64,000 nucleotides of DNA, taken from positions 557,558-621,557 of the forward strand of contig NZ_JAAIXZ010000005.1 in assembly GCF_010894435.1 (NCBI RefSeq). The letters are read 5' to 3'. The translations under genes and the position numbers were made by a program. The DNA is from Pyxidicoccus trucidator. GTDB taxonomy: Bacteria > Myxococcota > Myxococcia > Myxococcales > Myxococcaceae. Below the pieces are notes generated by a model. It saw only the letters and a list, made by a program, of their open reading frames with translations. It did no database searches and was not told the DNA's origin. Of this stretch, positions 25,079-38,027 are shown piece by piece. Position 1 is the stretch's first letter. Every line of letters begins with the position of its first letter.

Positions 25079-25888
25079 TCAGGTGTCGCCGCTCCATGTT
25101 CCGGTGAGTCGGATGTGGCCCTTGCCGCTCTCGCTGCAGGTGGTGTCGAACGTGAGCCGCCACGTGGGGATTTCCGCGTTCCAGGTGACGGTGCCCGTCC
25201 ACTGAGAGCAGCCGCCGGTGCGCTTCGTGGTGTTGAGCAACAACGTCACTCGCGCATCTGGCAGGTTGAAGACCTGACCCGGCGTGGCCTGGGACCTGTC
25301 CACGCTGACGTAGAGGTAGTCGAGCGCTTCAGGCGAGCACGCGAGCTCGGCGCCGCGGAAGAGGACCGTGGTGAAGTTCGTGTCCTCCGCGCAGCCCGAG
25401 GGCGGTGTGCAGAAGAGCTCTCCCGGGACATTGCCGGCGTAGTAGGTCCCGGTGCTGGCGGGGTTCGTGAAGCTCCACTGGCACACCGGCTTCGTGGGGC
25501 GGCAGCACGCGACGTCTCCGGGAACACAGGCGGTGGTGAAGCAGCCGGTGGGATTCGTCGCCGAGCCTCCCGCGCAGCGCGCCTCGCGCACGGCATCCGC
25601 GCCCGACTTCGTGCAGGCCCAGAGCGAGTTGTCCTCGCAGAAGAACGCGCCCGGCGTGCAGATGGGCGGACCCAGTGAGCCCGCGGGGCCCGGGTCTCCC
25701 TTGGGGCCCGCGGGCCCGGCGGGACCCTGGGGGCCTTGTGGACCCTGGGGGCCTCCCGCGGGTCCGGGTTGTCCCTGCGGCCCTGGCGGACCCTGCGGCC
25801 CTGGCGGACCGGCGGGGCCCTCCGAGCTACAGGCGACGAAGACACAGCACGACAGCAGGACGAGGACGGAACGGACTGTGCGCGACAT
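25079..25888 (-). CDS. Lipoprotein with collagen-like Gly-X-Y repeat
   Basis: 269 aa. The lipoprotein signal peptide ends in the lipobox VFVAC-S. A ~50-residue collagen-like tract follows immediately ([16 protein letters not shown] ... [16 protein letters not shown]) with one break (AGGPQG). The C-terminal ~190 residues are cysteine-rich ([35 protein letters not shown]) and beta-rich, which suggests a disulphide-stabilised surface domain. The repeat would trimerise and project the C-terminal domain from the cell surface (inference). The unusual G/C composition of the repeat accounts for shadow ORFs on the other strand. Confidence 0.85.
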   Translation of the reverse strand: MSRTVRSVLVLLSCCVFVACSSEGPAGPPGPQGPPGPQGQPGPAGGPQGPQGPQGPAGPAGPKGDPGPAGSLGPPICTPGAFFCEDNSLWACTKSGADAVREARCAGGSATNPTGCFTTACVPGDVACCRPTKPVCQWSFTNPASTGTYYAGNVPGELFCTPPSGCAEDTNFTTVLFRGAELACSPEALDYLYVSVDRSQATPGQVFNLPDARVTLLLNTTKRTGGCSQWTGTVTWNAEIPTWRLTFDTTCSESGKGHIRLTGTWSGDT

Positions 25889-25963
25889 GCGGCCCCCCTG
25901 GGCACAAAGGGGGACCGTACCCGCCAGTCTCCGGGAACTTCAATGGCTGCCACCGCGCCTGGT

Positions 25964-26353
25964 TCAGCGGGTGAGCATCACCAGGTTTCCATCCGGGTCC
26001 ATGACATAGGCGATGCGCTCGCCCCAGACCTGGTCGGCGGGCTCGGTGACGATGGTTGCTCCGGCGGCGCGCAGCCGCTCGACGGTGGCATCCACATCGT
26101 CGACGTAGACGCACAATTCGATGCGGTGGCCCTGGGCCGGGCGCAGGCGCTGCCCATGGAGCGGTGGCGTGTCGGTGATGGCGCCGAGCCCCAGCTCCGA
26201 CTCGCCCAGTCGCAGTGTGACGAAGACGGGCGGCCCCTCGGTAGGAAAGCGGAACGCCTCGGTGCCGCCGAGCAGGTCCCTGTAGAAGGAGAGCGCCTGG
26301 TCGAGGCTCTCGGTGGAGAGCATCGGGAACATGCGTCGGACCATTCGATTCAC
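25964..26353 (-). CDS. VOC (glyoxalase/bleomycin-resistance superfamily) protein
   Basis: 129 aa. Typical VOC pattern: [25 protein letters not shown] at the N-terminus, the middle strand [13 protein letters not shown], then [22 protein letters not shown], and the C-terminal [11 protein letters not shown] with the conserved metal-side region. The substrate is unknown; members are dioxygenases, lyases or resistance proteins. It begins 6 nt after the esterase stop, so it is in the same operon. Confidence 0.9.
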   Translation of the reverse strand: MNRMVRRMFPMLSTESLDQALSFYRDLLGGTEAFRFPTEGPPVFVTLRLGESELGLGAITDTPPLHGQRLRPAQGHRIELCVYVDDVDATVERLRAAGATIVTEPADQVWGERIAYVMDPDGNLVMLTR

Positions 26354-26359
26354 TCCTGT

Positions 26360-27133
26360 TCAGTCCAGCAGCCAGCGCATCGCCTCGGGGAGCCGGCGCT
26401 GCCAGTCTCGCTCATGGTGCTGGCCCCCGGGTTCCAGCACGAGGCGCACCTCGTGGTCGGCGTAGCCCAGGTGCTGGAGGTGACGGTGGAAGTCGCGCGT
26501 GGCCTCGCCGTAGCGCATGACGTAGCCCACGGGGTCCACTGTCTCGTCGTCGCCCGCGTCCAGGTAGATGCGCGACCACTTCCGGGTGTGGGAGTTCCAC
26601 TCGGAGAAGAGCTGGTTCCAGCCCCACATCACCGAGGGAGACAGCGCGCCGACGCGGCCGAAGTGGTCCGGGTACCTCCAGCCGAGGTACAGCGACATGA
26701 GGCCGCCGAGTGACGCGCCCATGACGCCCGTCCACTCGGGCTCCGGGCGCGTGCGGTAGACGCGGTCGACGTAGGGCTTGAGCGTGTCGACGAGGAAGCG
26801 GACGAAGGGCCCGGCGCGGGCGGGGACGTTGCTGCGCGGCTCGGGCCACGGGGAGTACTCGGCGAGCCTGTCGTTCGTGGAGTCCACCGCGACGATGAGC
26901 CACGGGCCGATGCGGCCCTCGGAGACGAGACGCTCCATCGTGTGGTTCGCGCACCAGGTGTCGAAGAGGGCGGACTCGGGGTGGGCGAAGACGTTCTGCC
27001 CGTCGTGCATGTAGAGGACGGGGAAGCGCTCACCCGGCGCGGAGTCGTAGGCGTCCGGCGTGTAGATGCGGACGGTGCGGGTGCGCCCCTCCTGGGGCGA
27101 GGCGAAGTCTCGGATGATGTGGACGTGTCCCAT
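26360..27133 (-). CDS. Alpha/beta-hydrolase esterase (enterochelin esterase/esterase D-like)
   Basis: 257 aa from the ATG at 27133, with an alternative start at 27214 that adds 27 residues with no domain character. The serine nucleophile sits in GASLGG. The 'YMHDGQN' motif, the Asp region DAGDDETVD and the His of GGQHHERDW complete the hydrolase triad. This is the putative-esterase family that includes Fes and mycolyltransferase-like folds. No signal peptide is visible, so it is probably cytoplasmic. It is followed 6 nt later by the VOC gene. Confidence 0.88.
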   Translation of the reverse strand: MGHVHIIRDFASPQEGRTRTVRIYTPDAYDSAPGERFPVLYMHDGQNVFAHPESALFDTWCANHTMERLVSEGRIGPWLIVAVDSTNDRLAEYSPWPEPRSNVPARAGPFVRFLVDTLKPYVDRVYRTRPEPEWTGVMGASLGGLMSLYLGWRYPDHFGRVGALSPSVMWGWNQLFSEWNSHTRKWSRIYLDAGDDETVDPVGYVMRYGEATRDFHRHLQHLGYADHEVRLVLEPGGQHHERDWQRRLPEAMRWLLD

Positions 27134-27246
27134 GGGCTCCGGCGGGGTGGCGGCGGGGCGGAAGATAGAATGCCGCCTCCGAACCCCGCCAGCCTGGATG
27201 CCATCCCGCGCCACGGAACATCAGCCAGATGGCTCATGCCCCGACG

Positions 27247-28803
27247 TCACGTCTTGAGCAGGTCGTTCTCCATGGCGAACAGCGCCGCCGCGGCTCGCGT
27301 GGACACGCCGAGCTTGTCGTAGATGTGCAGCGTGTGGTGCTGCACGGTGCGAGCGGAGATGGACAGCTTCTGCGCCACCTCCTTGTTCGAGCACCCCTGC
27401 GCCACCAGTCGCAGCACCTCCACCTCCCGGTCACTCAGCCCGGCGGGCCAGGCGCCCCGCTTCCGGCGAGCCCGGTGTCCCGCCGCTTCGAGCACCGCGC
27501 GCGCGGCCTCTCCGTCCAGCCGCCGCGCGGAGACTTCCGCCTCCAGGTTCCGCGCCGCCTCGTCGGCAGTGCGTGCCGGGCGGTGGGGGCGCGCCTCCGT
27601 CATCGCGTGGTAGCTGTCCGCCGCCGCGAGGATGCGCGCGGGCAACCCCAGCATCGCGGCCGGCACGTTGCGGTGATAGCCCGAGCCATCCAGCCGTTCA
27701 TGGTGCGCGCCCGCGAGGGCTCCCAGCGGTGCCAGCAGGGGAGAGCGCGCCAGCACCCGCTCCGTGTAGTGCGGGTGCAGCCGGACACGCTCCCACTCCG
27801 CCGCGCTCAGCGGACCCGGCTTGTCCCAGAGATTGGTGGGCACGCTCACCATGCCCAGGTCATGGAGCAGCCCCGCCCGGCGCAGCATCGTGCAGGTGGC
27901 CGCATCCAGTCCGGCGGCCCGGCCCGCGGCCTCCGAGAGCGCCGCCACGCCCGAGGAATGTCCCAGCGTGTAGGTCGACTTCAGGTCCACGAAGTCCGCG
28001 AAGGCACGCGCCACGTCCTCCAGCCGCGCCGCGTCCTCGGGAGGCCTCCGGCCCGGCTCGGCGGCCAGTACCGCGTCCCAGACCGAGGGCGCGTCCAGCC
28101 TGACCAGCAGCGCCGGCGCACATCGGTCGAAGGTGCGCGCCACTCGTGGGTCGAAGTGACTGCCACTGCGCTTGCGCACCATTTCACGGGCCGCGCTCGC
28201 TCCGCCAAGCCGGTGATGGACCTCCGCCGCGCAGGCCACGTGCAGGACGCGCGCGACGAAGGACAGCGCTTCGCCCTCGCGGGCGCCCGGGGCTCCCTTC
28301 CCATCCCAGCGCTCGTAGAGCTGTCCGAGTGCCTCCGTCACTCCCGCTCCCATGCCCAGCCTCGCGGCGAGACGGACGGCGACTTCGCAGGTGCTGCGTG
28401 CCATGGCGCCATAGGCGCGCTTCGCACCAACCAGGGTTCCGGCCACCACGCGGGTCCGCTTCAGTGGGCCCAGCCCCTTGCCCAACCTCATGAGGGTGGC
28501 GGGGAGCAACTCGGCGTTCCGGCCGAAGTCCACGGGCGAGTAGAGCTGCTTGGCGGCGATGTCGTCTCCCATCGCGGCGGCTTCCTCGGGGGCAAAGGCG
28601 GTGCAGCCCACGTAGCGAAGCATCCCCGCGTCATAGGCGTCGGAGACCTCCTGCTCGCTGCCTCCCGCCTCGCGCGCCAGCTCCACCGCGAGCAGGCAGG
28701 TGCGCAGCGCCGTCTCCATCGGGTTGCCGTTCGCCAGGTCCGTGGCCAGCGAGAGGGCACCCAATACCTCGGCGAGCCGGAGCGTCTGGGGCAGGGAAGG
28801 CAC
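27247..28803 (-). CDS. HD-GYP-like phosphohydrolase domain fused to LuxR-type DNA-binding domain
   Basis: 518 aa from the GTG at 28803; the ORF is open to 28902 without domain content. The C-terminal half has the metal-binding HD (LLHDLGMVSVP, ~313), then HPHYTERVL, GAHHERLDGSGYHRNV and ADSYHAMTEARPH. This is the full HD-GYP framework, except that GYP is GYH here. The last ~65 residues are a LuxR/GerE helix-turn-helix (GLSDREVEVLRLVAQGCSNK, SISARTVQHHTLHIYDKLGV). The N-terminal ~250 residues also look like a degenerate HD module. The protein may join cyclic-dinucleotide sensing or hydrolysis to direct promoter control. It is divergent from the sigma-54 activator and upstream of the esterase. 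Confidence 0.87.
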   Translation of the reverse strand: MPSLPQTLRLAEVLGALSLATDLANGNPMETALRTCLLAVELAREAGGSEQEVSDAYDAGMLRYVGCTAFAPEEAAAMGDDIAAKQLYSPVDFGRNAELLPATLMRLGKGLGPLKRTRVVAGTLVGAKRAYGAMARSTCEVAVRLAARLGMGAGVTEALGQLYERWDGKGAPGAREGEALSFVARVLHVACAAEVHHRLGGASAAREMVRKRSGSHFDPRVARTFDRCAPALLVRLDAPSVWDAVLAAEPGRRPPEDAARLEDVARAFADFVDLKSTYTLGHSSGVAALSEAAGRAAGLDAATCTMLRRAGLLHDLGMVSVPTNLWDKPGPLSAAEWERVRLHPHYTERVLARSPLLAPLGALAGAHHERLDGSGYHRNVPAAMLGLPARILAAADSYHAMTEARPHRPARTADEAARNLEAEVSARRLDGEAARAVLEAAGHRARRKRGAWPAGLSDREVEVLRLVAQGCSNKEVAQKLSISARTVQHHTLHIYDKLGVSTRAAAALFAMENDLLKT

Positions 28804-28946
28804 GCCCCGAGTATCGCCTTGAATCACGGGGGAGGGGCGACCAGACCCCGGGCCGCACGTGTATCTGGCAGGACAAGGCCCCCTCGCATCACGGATGCAC
28901 ACAGGCCGTGCGATGTAGGCTCGACAGAGGTATCAAGGCCCGACGC

Positions 28947-30563
<1,617 letters not shown>

Positions 30564-30566
<3 letters not shown>

Positions 30567-30602
30567 CACGTCAGGAGCGGCTTTGACGCGCCGCTGACGT
30601 GT
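30564..30602. promoter_or_regulatory. Inverted repeat with TGACACGTCA / TGACGTGT elements
   Basis: ACACGTCAG (30566-30574) pairs with CTGACGTGT (30594-30602), with further CGGC/GCCG pairing inside, right at the stop of the sigma-54 activator. It could be a terminator, though no T-run follows. The arm also reads as the near-palindrome TGACACGTCA (30564-30573). Its reverse complement TGACGTGTCA occurs again at 40033-40042. An operator role for the gene at 30736 is possible. Confidence 0.45.
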
Positions 30603-30735
30603 TCACCGGGGCGCTGGCGTGGCAGGTTGCAGGTGAACCCAGAGCGAAGCCGCGCCTGGAGCCGCTGGTACGGGGACTGCAATCTCGCGCTGGCAACGTT
30701 CTTCAACACCCCCAAGCGGGGAGGAGCCACGGCCC

Positions 30736-31098
30736 ATGGCCAGCATCACCGTTACCATCTTCAGCAATGACGACATCCGCTACTCGCCGAGCTCGGTGGT
30801 TCGCCACGGGGACACGGTGACGTTCGCGCTCCACGACATTCCCGGGGAGGTCGACGTGGCTTTCGACGCGGGCAGCTGCCTCACCCCGCCAGGGCCCTAC
30901 ACGCTGAATGGCCACTCCCTGCTGACGTCGTCCTCCCAGCAGACCGTGACCCTGACCGCGGACGCGCACCGGTACGCCTTCACCGTGACCATCCCCGGCG
31001 GCACCGAGGAGAGCAGGAAGCGCGGAGAGCATGAGACGAAGAAGGGCGGCCTCGACGTGACGACCGACCCTCCGGAAGACCCCAAGGACGCGAAGTAG
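30736..31098 (+). CDS. Small beta-rich hypothetical protein
   Basis: 120 aa, not assigned to a family. Alternating hydrophobic strands (ITVTIFSNDDIRYSPSSVVR, DTVTFALHDIPGEVDVAF, TVTLTADAHRYAFTVTIPGG) suggest a beta-sandwich of the cupredoxin or Ig type, without a visible copper-ligand set. No signal peptide is seen. The last ~30 residues are charged and disordered-looking (SRKRGEHETKKGG). It lies 169 bp after the sigma-54 activator and has a convergent kinase gene 15 bp downstream. Confidence 0.7.
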   Translation: MASITVTIFSNDDIRYSPSSVVRHGDTVTFALHDIPGEVDVAFDAGSCLTPPGPYTLNGHSLLTSSSQQTVTLTADAHRYAFTVTIPGGTEESRKRGEHETKKGGLDVTTDPPEDPKDAK

Positions 31099-31113
31099 TC
31101 GCAGCCGCGCCGC

Positions 31114-34761
<3,648 letters not shown>

Positions 34762-34869
34762 CGGGGCAGCATACGGGCTGCCCCGGTGTCGCGGGAGGCC
34801 CGCCGGGAGGTCCGGGGCCCAGGGGGAGTAGGGCCCGGTGAGGGGAAGTGGACCTCCCGGCGGCTTCAA

Positions 34870-37800
34870 CTACTTGCGGTCCCCGGCCCGGCGGCTCCGC
34901 CGACGGAGACCGAGCAGGCCGAGGAGCGCCAGTCCGGACGAGGCCGGCGCCGTGCTGCAGCCGCCACCCGCGAAGGCGCGCGTGACTTGCACCGTCCACG
35001 TGTGCACGGCGGGCGAGGCGTCCACGTTGCCCGCCTCGTCCACGGCGCGCACGCGCAGGGTGTGCTCGCCCGGCCCGACGTCGTAGCTGTCCCGGCAGGG
35101 GACGAAGTCACGACCGTCCAGGCTGCACTCGTAGCGAACGTTGTTCTCGGTGGACGAGTACTCGAAGGCGGCGTCCTCTTCGTCGGTGCTGACTTCCGGG
35201 CCGCGCGGGATGCGGGTGTCCGGGACCTGGGTGTCGATGGTGAACGTGTCCGTGGGCGAGGCCGGGCTCGTGTTGCCGGCCGCGTCGGTGGACGTGGCCG
35301 TCACGGTGTGCGGCCCGTCGGCGAGCGGCGTCGTGGGCACGCAGCTCCAGGTACCGGTGTCGCTGGCGACGGCCGTGCACAGCACCGTCCCACCCTCGCG
35401 CACCGTCACCGTGCTGCCCGGCTCCGCCGTGCCCGTCAGCGTCGGCGACGGGTTGGAGAGCACGGAGCCCTGGGCGGGGCCGGTGATGACCGGAGCGGCG
35501 GGCGGTGTGGTGTCGGGCAGCTCGACGGTGCAGGTCGCGGAGCAGCCGTCACCCGAGGTGGTGTTGCCGTCGTCGCACGCCTCGGAGTCCGCCTTGACGC
35601 CGTCGCCGCACGTCACCGCGCACACCGAGGGGGTGCCGGAGCAGCTGTAGCCCGACTCGATGGCGCAGGCCGCGGAGCAGCCGTCACCCGAGGTGGTGTC
35701 ACCGTCGTCGCAGGCCTCGCCGGGGTTCAGCGCGCCGTTGCCGCAGCCAACGGCCACCGCGCAGGTGTCGCTCACGGGGTTGCAGTAGCCGGTGTCGCAG
35801 ACGCCGGACGCCATGCAGGTCTGGCCCACCTCCAGCAGGCAGCGCGGCGAGCACGTGTCACCGCCCGACAGGTTGCCGTCGTCGCACACCTCGGTGCCGG
35901 CGACGATGCCGTCACCGCAGGAGGTGCGGCAGACGCTGGGGGCGCCGCTGCACGCGTAGCCGCTCTCCACGGCGCAGGTGGCGCTGCAGCCATCGCCGTT
36001 GGAGGTGTTGTCGTCGTCGCAGCTCTCGCCAGCGTCCACGGTGCCGTTGCCGCAGGTGTTGAAGCACACGTTTCCGGGGGCGGGGCAGCTCCAGCCCGTC
36101 TCCACGGTGCAGGTGGCGTTGCAGCCGTCGCCCGCGGTCCTGTTGCCGTCGTCGCAGCGCTCGGCACCGGCGGTGATGCCGTCGCCGCAGAGGGTGACAC
36201 AGGTGCTGGGAGCGCCCGAGCAGCTGTAGCCCGTCTCGACGCGGCAGCCCGGCGAGCAGCCGTCCGCCGCCTGCGTGTTGCCGTCGTCGCACGTCTCGCT
36301 CGTGTCCAGCGTGCCGTTGCCGCACGACTGGGTGCACACGGACGGGCCGTTGGCGGGGGTGCTGCACGCGTAGCCGGCCTCGACGCGGCACTCGGTGCCG
36401 CAGCCGTCCAGCGAGTTCAGGTTGCCGTCATCGCACTGCTCGCCGGGGTTCACCGTCCCGTTGCCGCACGTCTGCGCGCAGGCCTGGCCCGGGGTGGGGC
36501 AGGCGTAGCCCAGCTCCAGGGTGCAGGCGTTGGAGCAGCCGTCGTTCAGCCGGGTGTTGCCGTCGTCGCACAGCTCGCCCGAGTCCAGGCGGCTGTTGCC
36601 GCACAGGGGGGCGCAGGTGGACGGGGCGCCCGAGCACTCGTAGCCGCGCTCGAGGCGGCACGCCGCGGAGCAGCCGTCCGAGTCACGCGTGTTGCCGTCG
36701 TCGCACAGCTCGCCGGCGTTGATGATGCCGTTGCCGCACGTCTGCACGCAGGCCTGGCCCGGGGTGGGGCAGGCGTGGCCGGCCTCCACGCGGCAGCTCG
36801 CGTTGCAGCCGTCGCCCGCGGTGCCGTTGCCGTCGTCGCACTGCTCGCCCGGGTTGAGCGAGCCGTTGCCGCACGTCTGGGCGCAGCTGCTGGGCTGGCC
36901 GGTGCAGCCGTAGCCCGGCTCGATGCCGCAGCTCGCGCTGCAGCCGTCGCCATTCTGGGTGTCGCCGTCGTCGCAGTCCTCGCGCAGGGAGATGACGCCG
37001 TCGCCGCAGCGGTCGTCGTACGCGTCCACGAACAGGTAGCGGAACGCGTTGGGCTCGGTGGCCTCGTTCTCGTTGCACAGCTCGATGCGGTTGAGGCCCG
37101 GGCGCCAGGGGGCGGTGATACCGAACTCGCGGAAGATGTTCTTCTGCCAGGGCTGGCCGCCCGGGTCATTCACCGTGGTGGGCGTGACGGCCGTCCCGTT
37201 CACCCGCGCGCTGTCGAAGGCGTTGTCGTTGAAGGTGGCCAGGCGCAGGCGGAACTGGGCGATGTTGGTCGTCGAGGGGACGATGAAGTCCTGGTACACG
37301 CAGACAGGGGCCCCCAGGGGCGCCGCCATGTAGCGCGCCGTCTGGATTTCCTGCGGCCAGTCCGAGGCGGCGCGCACGCCGGTGGCCGCCCCCGTGTTGG
37401 TGCCCGCGTAGAACCAGTGCGGGTCCGCGCCGGACTCCAGCCGGCGGTTGTTCTGGTCCACGCCGGTGTTGAACACCGCGACACCCGCCCTCACGCAGCG
37501 GCTGGGGTTGCCCGCGCAGGCGAAGCCGGGCTCCACCTCGCACTGGCGGCTGCAGCCGTCGCCCTCGAAGCGGTTGCCGTCGTCACAGATTTCCTGGTCG
37601 AAGTTCGGGAACGGGCGGTTGTTGAAGACGCCGTTGCCGCACAGCGACAAATCACAGCTCGCCGAGCAGCCGTTGGCGCCCGCCGCGGTATCACCGTCGT
37701 CGCAGGCCTCGCCGACGTTGATGACGTTGTTGCCGCACAGGCTGGCCAGCGAGCAGGCACGGCCGGGCACGTGACAGAGGTAGCCGGACTCGATGAGGCC

Positions 37801-38016
37801 GGCGGCCGAACAGCCGTCGCCCGAAACGGTGTTGCCGTCGTCACATTCCTCGCCGGGCTGGAGCCGTCCGTCGCCCACGACTTCGGACGACTGGCTCGCC
37901 AGCACGGGGTTGGGGGTTGTCAGGGAGGGCTGCGAGACGTCTGCCTCGCAGCCAGTCAGGGTGGACACGAGCGCGAGCGCCAGTGCCGCCGCCTTCAAGA
38001 TGACACGCGTATTCAT
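34870..38016 (-). CDS. DUF4215 Cys-rich repeat lipoprotein with Ig-like domain and MYXO-CTERM tail
   Basis: 1048 aa from the ATG at 38016 with GAGG ~10 nt upstream. The signal peptide ends in lipobox LTGC-E. A long array of ~15 DUF4215 units of the form CGNG...NPGEQCDDGN...DGCSA follows to ~800. A Big/Ig-like module then appears (PGSTVTVREGG, DGPHTVTATSTDAAGN), then a second one (YECSLDGRDF). The tail has GCST then ALLGLLGLRRRSRR, a MYXO-CTERM sorting signal that predicts processing by a myxosortase and surface anchoring. It begins 12 nt after the OmpA-family gene's stop. The repeats make the DNA strongly periodic. Confidence 0.92.
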   Translation of the reverse strand: MNTRVILKAAALALALVSTLTGCEADVSQPSLTTPNPVLASQSSEVVGDGRLQPGEECDDGNTVSGDGCSAAGLIESGYLCHVPGRACSLASLCGNNVINVGEACDDGDTAAGANGCSASCDLSLCGNGVFNNRPFPNFDQEICDDGNRFEGDGCSRQCEVEPGFACAGNPSRCVRAGVAVFNTGVDQNNRRLESGADPHWFYAGTNTGAATGVRAASDWPQEIQTARYMAAPLGAPVCVYQDFIVPSTTNIAQFRLRLATFNDNAFDSARVNGTAVTPTTVNDPGGQPWQKNIFREFGITAPWRPGLNRIELCNENEATEPNAFRYLFVDAYDDRCGDGVISLREDCDDGDTQNGDGCSASCGIEPGYGCTGQPSSCAQTCGNGSLNPGEQCDDGNGTAGDGCNASCRVEAGHACPTPGQACVQTCGNGIINAGELCDDGNTRDSDGCSAACRLERGYECSGAPSTCAPLCGNSRLDSGELCDDGNTRLNDGCSNACTLELGYACPTPGQACAQTCGNGTVNPGEQCDDGNLNSLDGCGTECRVEAGYACSTPANGPSVCTQSCGNGTLDTSETCDDGNTQAADGCSPGCRVETGYSCSGAPSTCVTLCGDGITAGAERCDDGNRTAGDGCNATCTVETGWSCPAPGNVCFNTCGNGTVDAGESCDDDNTSNGDGCSATCAVESGYACSGAPSVCRTSCGDGIVAGTEVCDDGNLSGGDTCSPRCLLEVGQTCMASGVCDTGYCNPVSDTCAVAVGCGNGALNPGEACDDGDTTSGDGCSAACAIESGYSCSGTPSVCAVTCGDGVKADSEACDDGNTTSGDGCSATCTVELPDTTPPAAPVITGPAQGSVLSNPSPTLTGTAEPGSTVTVREGGTVLCTAVASDTGTWSCVPTTPLADGPHTVTATSTDAAGNTSPASPTDTFTIDTQVPDTRIPRGPEVSTDEEDAAFEYSSTENNVRYECSLDGRDFVPCRDSYDVGPGEHTLRVRAVDEAGNVDASPAVHTWTVQVTRAFAGGGCSTAPASSGLALLGLLGLRRRSRRAGDRK

Positions 38017-38027
38017 GGAATCTGGCC

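Noticed and set aside
30603..30735. Possible sigma-54 promoter upstream of the small beta-rich gene (TGGC...TTGC words near 30615-30635, TGGCA near 30690)
   Set aside because: The first pair has one base too many between the -24 and -12 elements. The second has TTCA instead of TTGC, so neither meets the invariant GG/GC spacing.
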